A stretch of DNA of 58,331 bases from Streptomyces malaysiensis subsp. samsunensis (GTDB taxonomy: Bacteria; Actinomycetota; Actinomycetes; Streptomycetales; Streptomycetaceae): positions 1 to 58,331 of the forward strand of contig NZ_JANIIC010000065.1 in the NCBI RefSeq assembly GCF_024519315.1. The letters are read 5' to 3'. Of the stretch, positions 1-8,100 are shown piece after piece (position 1 is the first letter of the stretch; every line of letters starts with the position of its first letter). The notes under the pieces were generated by a model. That model was not told where the DNA came from and made no database searches. It worked only from the letters and a program-made list of their open reading frames with translations. Position numbers and translations under genes: made by a program.

Positions 1-1
1 C

Positions 2-1135
2 CCCGCCGCAGGCCCCGACGGGCCGCCGGAACCGCCCGACCTGCCGCCGCCGCTGGCCCTGACGGGCCTGAGCCTGGACGAGGCGTGGCGACGGCTCGCC
101 GACACCGACTGCCGGCTGCGCCACGCCGAGGCCGCGTACGCCCGCGCCACGATGGAGGCCGCGGCCCGTCCGGTGGCCGGAGCGCACCCCGAGAGCACCG
201 GCTGGCACGCCAAGCTGCGCGCCCGCCGCCGCAAGGCGCTGGAGGCGTACGAGGAGGCGGCCACCGAAACCGAGGCACGCGGTTCGCTGCCACAACCGCC
301 GACCGCTCCCACCGCGGAGCTCACCGAGGAGGAGGTGCTGCGGCTGGGCGGGGATCTGCTCGCCATGCTTCCGCGCCAGGTGTCGGTGGCCGACTACCGG
401 CTGGTGGAGGAGAAGGTCGCCGTCGCCACGGAGGTCGCCGCCCGGCGGCCCGCCGCGGCCAAGCGCCATCTGCGTGAGGCGGCCCGGTTCGCCGAGCGGG
501 TGACCCGCGACGCCGAGCGACGGCAGGAGACCGAGGAGTGGGCCGCCCAGCAGCTCGCCTTCCTCCGCGCCGACCCCGGCACCCCCGTGCCCCTGCCCGA
601 CGCCACCGCCGAGATCGCCGTTTTGAAGCGCCTTCTGCACCAGGGCGGGACGCTGGAGGAGGCCGAGCGGGTCCGTATCGAGGCCCGCGTCGGCGAGCGG
701 GTCGACGCGTATCAGCGGATGTACGCCACGGAGGTGATCCGTGCGGCGGTCCGGCACTCGGAGCCCGAGACGGCCGGATACACCACCTCCGGAGCGGTGC
801 AGATCATCGACTGGACCCCGCCCGGCTGGGGGGACGAACACTGGCTCCGCATCAGCCTGGACGCCCGGGGCACCGCCCGCGTTTCCACCATGCACCGTGA
901 GCGCGACCCCGGTGAGGAGACCGACGACGATCTGGACCTCGACTGGCGGCGCTGCGCCGAGGCCCCCGACCATCTGGAGGAGCTGCGGAAACTGGCCGAA
1001 CGCGCCGGGCTCAGCATGCCGTTCGACTTCGACGAGCCACCCGCGCGGCCGGTCCCGCGCACGGCGGCCCGGTCCAGCCATGACCACCGCACCGGACCCA
1101 AGGTCCGCCGCCGTGACCAGGAGGCACCGTCATGA
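2..1135 (+). CDS. Coiled-coil protein of unknown function, 5' end outside window
   Basis: The frame is open from base 2, so the start lies upstream; 377 residues are visible. The first ~240 residues are charged, Ala/Arg/Glu-rich and helical, with long probable coiled coils (residues ~95-190 are nearly all heptad-like). From about residue 259 a compact domain follows (GYTTSGAVQIIDW, then HWLRISLD), ending in an acidic stretch and LRKLAERAGLSMPFDFDE. I do not recognise a named family. The stop overlaps the start of the AAA+ gene as ATGA (1132-1135), so the two are translationally coupled. A coiled-coil partner or sensor for the ATPase is plausible, but this is inference from position only. Confidence 0.75.
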   Translation, partial: PAAGPDGPPEPPDLPPPLALTGLSLDEAWRRLADTDCRLRHAEAAYARATMEAAARPVAGAHPESTGWHAKLRARRRKALEAYEEAATETEARGSLPQPPTAPTAELTEEEVLRLGGDLLAMLPRQVSVADYRLVEEKVAVATEVAARRPAAAKRHLREAARFAERVTRDAERRQETEEWAAQQLAFLRADPGTPVPLPDATAEIAVLKRLLHQGGTLEEAERVRIEARVGERVDAYQRMYATEVIRAAVRHSEPETAGYTTSGAVQIIDWTPPGWGDEHWLRISLDARGTARVSTMHRERDPGEETDDDLDLDWRRCAEAPDHLEELRKLAERAGLSMPFDFDEPPARPVPRTAARSSHDHRTGPKVRRRDQEAPS

Positions 1136-3189
1136 CCGAGTCAGCGACGTCCCCGGGCCGCGGCGACCGCAGGCTCCCGGCCTTCGCCGAGGAGCTGGTC
1201 GGCACGCTCGGCGTCCAGTCCCAGTACGTCCTGCACGGCAACATCCGGGACATCCACCTCGTCCGCCACGACAAGAACCCCGACGAGGGCGGTCCCGAGC
1301 GGCGATACGACGCCCACCACACCCTCACCGAGGTGCTGTGGAACGCCCTGTGGCAGGAGGGGTACGAGGCGCTGATCCGCTTCGACATCGCGGACGGCTT
1401 CACCGCCGTCGCGGGCCCGGCGGCCAAGGAGGTCCGCGAGCTGCTGCACGGGCGGGACGCGGCCAGGCCCGGACGCGCCCGGCGCGCCGACGCCCCCGTC
1501 CACCTGGCCGACGCGGAGCGGACCCTGCGCGACATCGTCACCGGCTGGAAGCAGCAGGGGCCCCGGCCGAAGACACCGGACGGCCGGCCCCGACCGGACA
1601 CCGCACAGCGCCAACAGCCCTACCGGGTGGTGTTGTTGATCGACTACGCGGCCCGGATCCCCACCGATGTCACCCGGCTCAGCGATCCGGAGCGGGACTT
1701 CTTCCTCAACTGCCTGAAGCTGGCCGAGGACGCCCGGCCGCTCCCCTCCCCGGGAAGCGGACGGCGGCTGTTCAACCCCGTGATCTGGCTCGCCGACGGG
1801 GAGCGCGACCTGCCCACCTGGCTGGTCGCGGGCAGCGAACGGGTCCGTACCATCGGCATCCCACTGCCCGATCTGGGCGGCAGGCGGCGCATGGCCGAGC
1901 TGCTGGCCGAGGAGCACACCGCCGCCTCCGCACCCGAGGACGACGGGCCGGTGAGCCTGGGCAAGCCACGGCGGCCGGACGAGCACGATATCGACACCTT
2001 CGCCCGCGCCACCGCCGGGCTGACCCTGCGCGCGATGCGGGAGAGCGCCCGGATCGCGCTCGACCGCGGGCTGTCGTTCGCCGAGATGCGGGACGCGGTC
2101 CGGGTCTACCAGCTCGGCGTCAAGGACAACCCGTGGCAGGCGGACTACATCCGCGAGCAGATCCAACGGGGCGAGGCGGACCTGCGGGCCCGGGTGAAGG
2201 GCCAGGAGAAGGCGGTCGGCAAGGCCCTCGACATCCTCAAGCGCGCCGCGCTCGGCCTCTCCGGCGCCCAGGCGTCCCACCCCGGCAGCCGGCCGCGCGG
2301 TGTGCTGTTCTTCGCCGGGCCGACCGGCACCGGCAAGACCGAGCTGGCCAAGTCGGTGGCCAAGCTGCTGTTCGGCACCGAGGACGCGTGTCTGCGCTTC
2401 GACATGAGCGAGTTCTCCGCACCGCATTCGGTGGACCGGCTGCTCGGCGCACCGCCGGGATACGTGGGCTACGAGGCGGGTGGCGAGCTGACCACGGCGG
2501 TGCGCAACGACCCCTTCCGGGTGGTGCTGTTCGACGAGATCGACAAGGCCGACAAGGGAGTGCTCGACAAGTTCCTCCAGGTGCTCGAGGACGGTCGGCT
2601 CACCGACGGGCAGGGCGTCACCACGTACTTCAGCGAATGTGTGCTGATCTTCACCTCCAACCTCGGGGTCAGGAAGCGGACCGGCGAGGGCGGCGGACGC
2701 GAAGGGCGGGTGGCCGAGCCCGGTATGCCGTACCACCAGCTGGAGGAGATCATCCTGGCCAATGTGAAGGAACACTTCGTCGAGGAGATCGGCCGCCCCG
2801 AGCTGATGAACCGGCTCGGTGGCAATGTGGTGGTATTCGACTACATCGACGCCAAGGTGGCCGCCGAGATCTTCGACTCGCAGGTGGGCAACATCCAGCG
2901 GGTGCTGCGGGAGGAGCAGGGGGTCCATCTGCGCCTCTCCGACGAGGCACATCAGGCGCTGTCCACCTACTGCACGGCGGATGTCGACAACGGCGGCCGG
3001 GGCATCGGCATGCTGCTGGAGACGCATCTGATCAACCCGCTGGCACGGGCGCTGTTCGACCAGGAGCGGCTGGCGGGCACGGCGGTCACCGTCACCGGTG
3101 TGCGGCCCGTAGGGGACGGCACGGTGGCGCTGGACCTGCGGGCGGTGCGCACCGGGGCCGAGGGCCCCGGCCCGGGTGGCGGCCGATGA
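1132..3189 (+). CDS. Hsp100/ClpB-like AAA+ ATPase with degenerate N-terminal ATPase-like half
   Basis: 685 aa. The C-terminal half is a ClpB-D2-type AAA+ module: Walker A GPTGTGKT (residues 396-403), pore loop GYVGYEAGG, Walker B VVLFDE (464-469), sensor-1 VLIFTSN (504-510), arginine-containing ELMNRLG, and a D2-small-type C-terminal domain. The conserved pore loop implies a polypeptide-threading unfoldase. The N-terminal half (VLHGNIRDIH, then VVLLIDYAARI) resembles a second ATPase domain but has no Walker A, so it is probably regulatory. No Clp N-domain and no clear ClpP-binding loop were seen. ATGA overlaps join it to the coiled-coil gene before it and the FHA gene after it. The role in a conflict or proteostasis system is inferred from the neighbours. 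Confidence 0.9.
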   Translation: MTESATSPGRGDRRLPAFAEELVGTLGVQSQYVLHGNIRDIHLVRHDKNPDEGGPERRYDAHHTLTEVLWNALWQEGYEALIRFDIADGFTAVAGPAAKEVRELLHGRDAARPGRARRADAPVHLADAERTLRDIVTGWKQQGPRPKTPDGRPRPDTAQRQQPYRVVLLIDYAARIPTDVTRLSDPERDFFLNCLKLAEDARPLPSPGSGRRLFNPVIWLADGERDLPTWLVAGSERVRTIGIPLPDLGGRRRMAELLAEEHTAASAPEDDGPVSLGKPRRPDEHDIDTFARATAGLTLRAMRESARIALDRGLSFAEMRDAVRVYQLGVKDNPWQADYIREQIQRGEADLRARVKGQEKAVGKALDILKRAALGLSGAQASHPGSRPRGVLFFAGPTGTGKTELAKSVAKLLFGTEDACLRFDMSEFSAPHSVDRLLGAPPGYVGYEAGGELTTAVRNDPFRVVLFDEIDKADKGVLDKFLQVLEDGRLTDGQGVTTYFSECVLIFTSNLGVRKRTGEGGGREGRVAEPGMPYHQLEEIILANVKEHFVEEIGRPELMNRLGGNVVVFDYIDAKVAAEIFDSQVGNIQRVLREEQGVHLRLSDEAHQALSTYCTADVDNGGRGIGMLLETHLINPLARALFDQERLAGTAVTVTGVRPVGDGTVALDLRAVRTGAEGPGPGGGR

Positions 3190-3797
3190 GCGATGGAGCC
3201 GCTCCCCCGGGGTGGTGGCGCGAACCGGACGACGAGGAAGCGGAAGCGCCGGCGCGACCGCCGGAGGCATCACAACCGCCGGAAGCGGAGCGGGCGGAGA
3301 AGACGTACGAGACCCAGGAGCCGGATCCCCGGACCACCTCCCCGTCCGGGCCCGCGCCGGGCCCGGACGGCGTCGAAGTGTCCGCGCCCTGCTGGAACTG
3401 CCGTGCCGCGGTGGCCCCCAGGGACACCCGCTGCGCGTCCTGCGGCCGGGCCCGCACCCATGTGCTGCTGGTCTGCTCCGAGCCGTGTCTGGAGCTCAGA
3501 CACGGCCCTGGCCCTCCGCTGCGCCTGGGCCGCCACGCGGACTGGGCGCCGCGGACCGCCGCCGCGTTCGCCGGCTGGAACAAGGTCTCCCGGCGCCATG
3601 TGTCCATCACGGTGGAGCCGGACGGAACCGCCTGGGCCGAGGAGCCCGAGGCGGGCAGCCGCAATGGCACATATCTCAACGGCGCCCGGATCGCGGCGGG
3701 CGTGCGCACCCCCGTCCGCGACGGCGACCAGCTGCGGCTCGGGCTGCGGATCAGCTTCACCGTACGGCTGTACGGACCGGGGCCCGGCACCGGCTGA
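3186..3797 (+). CDS. Zinc-ribbon plus FHA domain protein
   Basis: 203 aa, starting in an ATGA overlap with the AAA+ gene. Residues 1-65 are acidic, proline-rich and probably disordered. A CxxC...CxxC zinc ribbon follows (C69, C72, C83, C86). The FHA domain covers ~110-198 with the phosphothreonine-binding signature: GR (115-116), SRRH (135-138) and NGT (160-162). FHA domains bind phosphothreonine peptides, so this is probably an adaptor linking a phosphorylated partner to the AAA+ unfoldase. No kinase gene is in this cluster; the kinase at 34859-36799 is far away. Its stop codon forms the loop of the terminator hairpin at 3782-3810. Confidence 0.88.
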   Translation: MSDGAAPPGWWREPDDEEAEAPARPPEASQPPEAERAEKTYETQEPDPRTTSPSGPAPGPDGVEVSAPCWNCRAAVAPRDTRCASCGRARTHVLLVCSEPCLELRHGPGPPLRLGRHADWAPRTAAAFAGWNKVSRRHVSITVEPDGTAWAEEPEAGSRNGTYLNGARIAAGVRTPVRDGDQLRLGLRISFTVRLYGPGPGTG

Positions 3798-3810
3798 GCC
3801 GGTGCCGGGC
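3782..3810 (+). terminator. Perfect 13-bp hairpin with the FHA stop codon as its loop
   Basis: Bases 3782-3794 are perfectly complementary to 3798-3810; the three-base loop is the TGA stop of the FHA gene. There is no U-tract, as usual in Streptomyces. It probably ends the plus-strand operon. Confidence 0.75.
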
Positions 3811-3813
3811 GGT

Positions 3814-3848
3814 GTCGCGGGGCGGCAACCCCCGTGCCGCCCCGCGAC
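3814..3848. terminator. Second hairpin between convergent operons
   Basis: A 14-bp perfect stem (3814-3827 with 3835-3848) and a 7-base loop, three bases before the stop of the minus-strand RES gene. Being symmetric, it can serve both convergent operons. Confidence 0.7.
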
Positions 3849-3850
3849 GC

Positions 3851-4510
3851 TCATGTCCGCATACCGGGCGGAATGACGACCGCCCGCAGCGGTGCCAGCA
3901 GCCGGTTGGCCACACTGGCCCCCTCGAACGTGCCCAGGTTGTGTGTCTGTCCTGGCACCGCCTTCAGCGGCTCCGCCCCGCAGCGGTCGCCGAACAGCAC
4001 CAGGGCGGGGTGCGGGCGGTGCCGCCGCGACTGCCACATCAGCCCATGGGCGCCCGGCACTTGGCGCCGGATCTCCCGCGCCCAGGCGCGGGTCTGCGCG
4101 TAATCGTCGGTCTCCAGGAGCCAGGAGGTCTGGAACACCGCGGCCAGGTCCTCCTCCCCGACCAGCCGTACCAGGGTCAGATCCTCGGTCACCCGCACCT
4201 TGGACAGCGAGCGGGTGGCCGCCAGCGCCCACGGCACCTGACGCCGCCCCTCCGGCCCGGTGAACTCCATGTCCCGCAGCATCACCTCGGCCAGGGTGGT
4301 GGTCGGCTCCACGGCCGCGTACAGATACCCGTACCGGTCCTCGGCGGTGGCGTCGAAGCGGTTGCCGCCGAAGAAGGAGTGCGCGGGTTTCGGGTTGAAC
4401 TCGGTGCAGGCGTAGGCGGTCTCATGGCACCTCCACAGCTCGGTGCCCGCGCTCAGAACGGACAGGTTCGGGCTCATGCGCGCGCCCTCGGGGGGCGCCT
4501 GCCTCACCAT
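3851..4510 (-). CDS. RES-domain protein, toxin-type NAD+-consuming enzyme
   Basis: 219 aa from the ATG at 4510; an internal ATG at 4477 (MSPNLS) is an alternative start. RES-domain features: an arginine in ELWRCHE (R27), YLYAAVEPTTTLAEVMLRD with the conserved glutamate (E75), and HGLMWQSRRH with the family serine (S161), followed by ALVLFGDR. RES toxins of Xre-RES modules degrade NAD+. The start overlaps the upstream antitoxin-type gene by seven bases, and the order antitoxin-like then RES matches known modules. Length is normal. The unusual point is that a CHAT protease leads the operon. NAD+ as the substrate is taken from the family, not shown here. Confidence 0.82.
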   Translation of the reverse strand: MVRQAPPEGARMSPNLSVLSAGTELWRCHETAYACTEFNPKPAHSFFGGNRFDATAEDRYGYLYAAVEPTTTLAEVMLRDMEFTGPEGRRQVPWALAATRSLSKVRVTEDLTLVRLVGEEDLAAVFQTSWLLETDDYAQTRAWAREIRRQVPGAHGLMWQSRRHRPHPALVLFGDRCGAEPLKAVPGQTHNLGTFEGASVANRLLAPLRAVVIPPGMRT

Positions 4511-5190
4511 CCGCCCTCTCCCATCAGCGCGGCGGCGGCCTCGGTCAGCCGCGCGTCCGGCACCCGCCCCACCAGGGCGGCCGGTGCGTCGCGCAACCAG
4601 GTGTTGCCGCCGAGCCACCAGTCCGCGGCGCCCCACGGGTCCTGGTCCGACAGCAGCATCCGGTTGATCCGCTGCACCACCGGCCGTGGCTCACCGGTGT
4701 CCGGGTCGAACTGGAAGTCCGGGTAGCGGTCGCCGCGCTCGGGGTCGGACAGACGGATCAGCCCGGCCCCGGCGGGATCCTCGGCGGCGGCGCCGGTGAG
4801 CCGCTCCGGGCCCCGCGCGGGGGCGGTCAGCAGCCGCTGCTGTACGGCCCGCGCGATCTCGGCGCTCACGGGGTCCAGCGCGGGCCAGTCCACGGACTCC
4901 AGCAGCCGGATCAGCTCGGCCAGCCGGTCGGCGTCCGGCAGCACCGCCGAAGGGGCGGCGCCGCCGGACCTGAACTGGTCCAGCTTTCTGCGCAGTTCCA
5001 TCTCGCGGGGGAGGGGCAGCAGCGCCAGCCGCACCTCCCGCAGCGCACCGCGCACGGCCCTGGTGTCGTCTCCGGCGGCCCGCAGCCGCAGCACGCCGTC
5101 CTGGAACCCGCTGAACTGCGTGGCGGTGAGCGACGCGCGGATCTCCGGCAGATGCCGGCGCAGCAGCTCCAGGAGATCGTCGGTGGTCAT
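4504..5190 (-). CDS. MbcA/ParS-like (DUF2384-type) antitoxin-like protein
   Basis: 228 aa. The ATG (5188-5190) overlaps the stop of the CHAT gene as ATGA. The N-terminal ~120 residues are helical and unrecognised, with no clear Xre helix-turn-helix. The C-terminal ~75 residues carry the toxin-binding pattern of Xre/MbcA/ParS proteins: YPDFQFDPDTGEP, VVQRINRMLL, then a W-rich segment AADWWLGGNTWL followed by PAALVGRVPDARLTEAAAALM. These proteins neutralise a RES toxin encoded directly downstream, as here. The unusual N-terminus may be where the CHAT protein acts (inference). The domain call is from pattern only. Confidence 0.68.
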   Translation of the reverse strand: MTTDDLLELLRRHLPEIRASLTATQFSGFQDGVLRLRAAGDDTRAVRGALREVRLALLPLPREMELRRKLDQFRSGGAAPSAVLPDADRLAELIRLLESVDWPALDPVSAEIARAVQQRLLTAPARGPERLTGAAAEDPAGAGLIRLSDPERGDRYPDFQFDPDTGEPRPVVQRINRMLLSDQDPWGAADWWLGGNTWLRDAPAALVGRVPDARLTEAAAALMGEGGW

Positions 5191-8100
5191 GGCTGTCGTC
5201 CTTCCGCGGATGCGTGGGGAGCAGGGCTGCCCTGGTGGATGAATCCGGCCCAGGAGACGACCCGGGCCAAGCCGCCCGCGTCGCTCTGCGTCTCGGCCAG
5301 CAGGAGCCCGGTCAGCCCGGGGACGGGACGGCGGTCGTGGTCCAGCATCCACAGCTGGGCGGCGCGCAGGGCGTCCGGCGGGGCCAGCCCGGCGACGGTC
5401 AGCTGATGGTGGAAGACCACCATCAGCGCGGCGGACGCGCTGTCCGAGACCTTCCACCGCGAGCCGACCACATCCGTGGCGCCACGCGCCAGCAGCGCGG
5501 TGGTCGGGGTCAGCGCCTCGTCGTGGTCGCGGCTGCTGAGGTCCGTCTCGCAGGCGCTGAGCACGATCAGCGGCCCGGCGGTGGACTGTTCCACGGCGGG
5601 CACGTCGAGAATGCGCGTCACCGTCAGCCTGCCCGGATCCGGGGTGTCCGCGGGGTCCGGGGTGTCCGCGGGGTCCGGGCCGGCCAGGTGGAGGGCCGAA
5701 TCGGTCGGCCGCAGCCCGGCCAGGCCGTGCACCACCAGGTGCAGCAGTGAGGCGGCGGGCACCGCCGGGCCTCCGGGGAGGTGGGAGAGCACGTCCTCGG
5801 AGGTGCCCAGCGCGCTCTCGGGCGCGTCCTCGTGCCAGCCGTAGAGCAGGGCCCCGGTGTAGTACGCGGTACGAAGGGCCGTCACCTCGTCCTGCGCCCA
5901 CGTCAGATCCCCGCTGGGGTCGGCCACCAGCACCGCGCGCTCACCCGCGGGCATCCGGCCGCGCCGGGCGGCCCGCAGGAACTCACCCCCGGACGCGGCG
6001 TACGAGATCACCGCGGCTTCGCAGGCGTACGCGTACGGGCGCGGCGCACCGGACCATGACCCGGGGAGGCGGGCGGCGTGCCAGGGAACGGCACCGAGGT
6101 TGCCGCACGGCACGAGGACCAGCCGGACCGGCGCGTCGCGTGCCCCGCGCCCGCCCTCCGCCCGGGCGCCCAGCGCGTCCAGTACGGGGGCGAGCACCGC
6201 CGGGCCCGCCCAGTCGCACAGCCCCTCCAGCGCCGCCTCCCAGCGGCGATGGGCCTCGGCGTAGGCGTCCATGCCCCGCTCGGACACGGCGGACCGCCGG
6301 GCGCCCGCGTCCAGATAGCGCTCCAGCGGCTCCCGGCCGAGCGCGCCGAGCCCCGGCAGCGGCAGCGCCGCCGGGTCACCGGCGCTCCCCACCAGGACGG
6401 CCACGCCGTCGGCGGTGCCCTGCCCGGGCACCAGATACACCAGGGCGTCGGCGCCGGTGGCGCACAGCCCCTCCCGCAACTGAGCGATACCAGGCGCGCC
6501 GAGCAGCCCGCGCAGCGCCTCGGAGTCGCCGTCCGGCCGCCGCAGCGCCTCCAGCGCACGGCGGCGCAGGGTACTGGGGATGGCGAGACCGGGGTCGAGT
6601 TCGGCCGGCAGGACCCGCGCGAGCGCCGTCCGGACCTCCTCCGGAGTGCCGCCACCGACGCCGGGCGCGAGTCCGCCGCCGGTCGGCGCGGCCCGGGGCG
6701 GAAGGTCCCGTACGGCGGTACGCCACCGCTCGGCCAGCTCCGCCTCGCCCCGGGCGGCCAGCTGCTCGGGGACCCCGGCGGCCGCGGCCGCGGCCCGCAG
6801 CACCAGGCCCCGCCCGTTCTCCAGCGACTCCACGGCCTCCTCGATCCGGCCGTCCACCGCGGCCCAGTGGGCGGCGAGCAGCCCGCGGCTGGCCCCCGCC
6901 CTGGCCACTTCGAGGCCGTGCTCGGCGCCGAGTTGCAGCAGCACGTCCTCGGCCAGCACCCGCAGCGACTCCTGTGCCGTCGAGAGGGCGGCATCGATGT
7001 CGTCACGCCCCCGGTCACCGCGCAGCCGGTACGCCTCGGCCAGCTCCCAGAGCACCTTCTGCCGGATGTCCGGGCTGGTGCGCTCGGTGAGGTCGCGGCG
7101 GGCCCGCTCCAGTTCGCCGACCGCCTCCTCCAGCACGGACGGGTCGTCGGTCGAGCGGTGGATGGCCAGCAGCGCGTACACGACGGCCTGCCGGACGCGC
7201 ACATGCTGGTCGGGCGTCGAGGCGGGGCCGTCCAGCGCCCCGCGGGCCCGGGTCACGGCCTCGGAGACCCGCCCGGGATCCGGTTCGATCAGGGAGGAGA
7301 GGGCCAGCGCGGGCGCCCAGCACGCGTCCATCAGGGGCCGCGCGAACGTGGGGACCTTCGGATGCCCCGCCGCCTCCTCCAGATAGGCGACGGCCGTACG
7401 CAGGGCGGTGACCCCGCCGTCCAGCGTGGCCAGGCTCAACTGGGCCTGGCCGAGCAGGAAGAGGACCAGGAACTGCCATTCGCCGTCTTCGGTCTCCTCC
7501 AGCAGGTCGAGCAGCTCGTCCAGCAGATCCTCGAGCTTGTCGGTGTCCTCCTCCGCGAGGGCTTCGGTGATGCGCAGCTGAAGGTGCATACACCGGTTGC
7601 AGATCCGCAGCCCCTCGGCGCCGGGCCCGGTGGCGTGTGCCGAGTCGAACACCGCGGAGGCGGGGCCGAAGAGCGCGTCGAGACGGGCCCGTGCCTGGTC
7701 GCGGTCGGTGAGGTTGCCGCCGAGGGTGTTGGCCGCGGCCAGCAGCCCCGGCGAGATGAGCCCGGCCATCCAGCCCACCCGGCCGGACCCCTTCCCGGCC
7801 GCCGCCCCGATCAACTCGGCCGCCTCGGCCAGCCGATCGGCGTCACCCGTGCGCACACCGTGCGCCATACGGCTCATCGCGGCCCGCATCGCGGTCTCCG
7901 CCTCTTCGCCGGCCGGTCCCTTGCTCACCTCGTCGACCAGGGTGGTCAAATCCTCCGCCCGGATGGTGCCGGGCACCTCGATCTCCAGCATGAGCGCGGC
8001 CTGCGCGAAGGTGAGGGCGGCCTCCTCCTCCGTGAGCTCCTCCAGCGGATCGGTCGCATCGCCGTCTCCGCCCGCCCCGGCCGTGGCGAACTCGGCGGCC

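Noticed and set aside
1141..3273. 710-codon open frame antisense to the AAA+ gene
   Set aside because: Composition-driven frame opposite a gene with clear Walker and sensor motifs; no domain recognisable.
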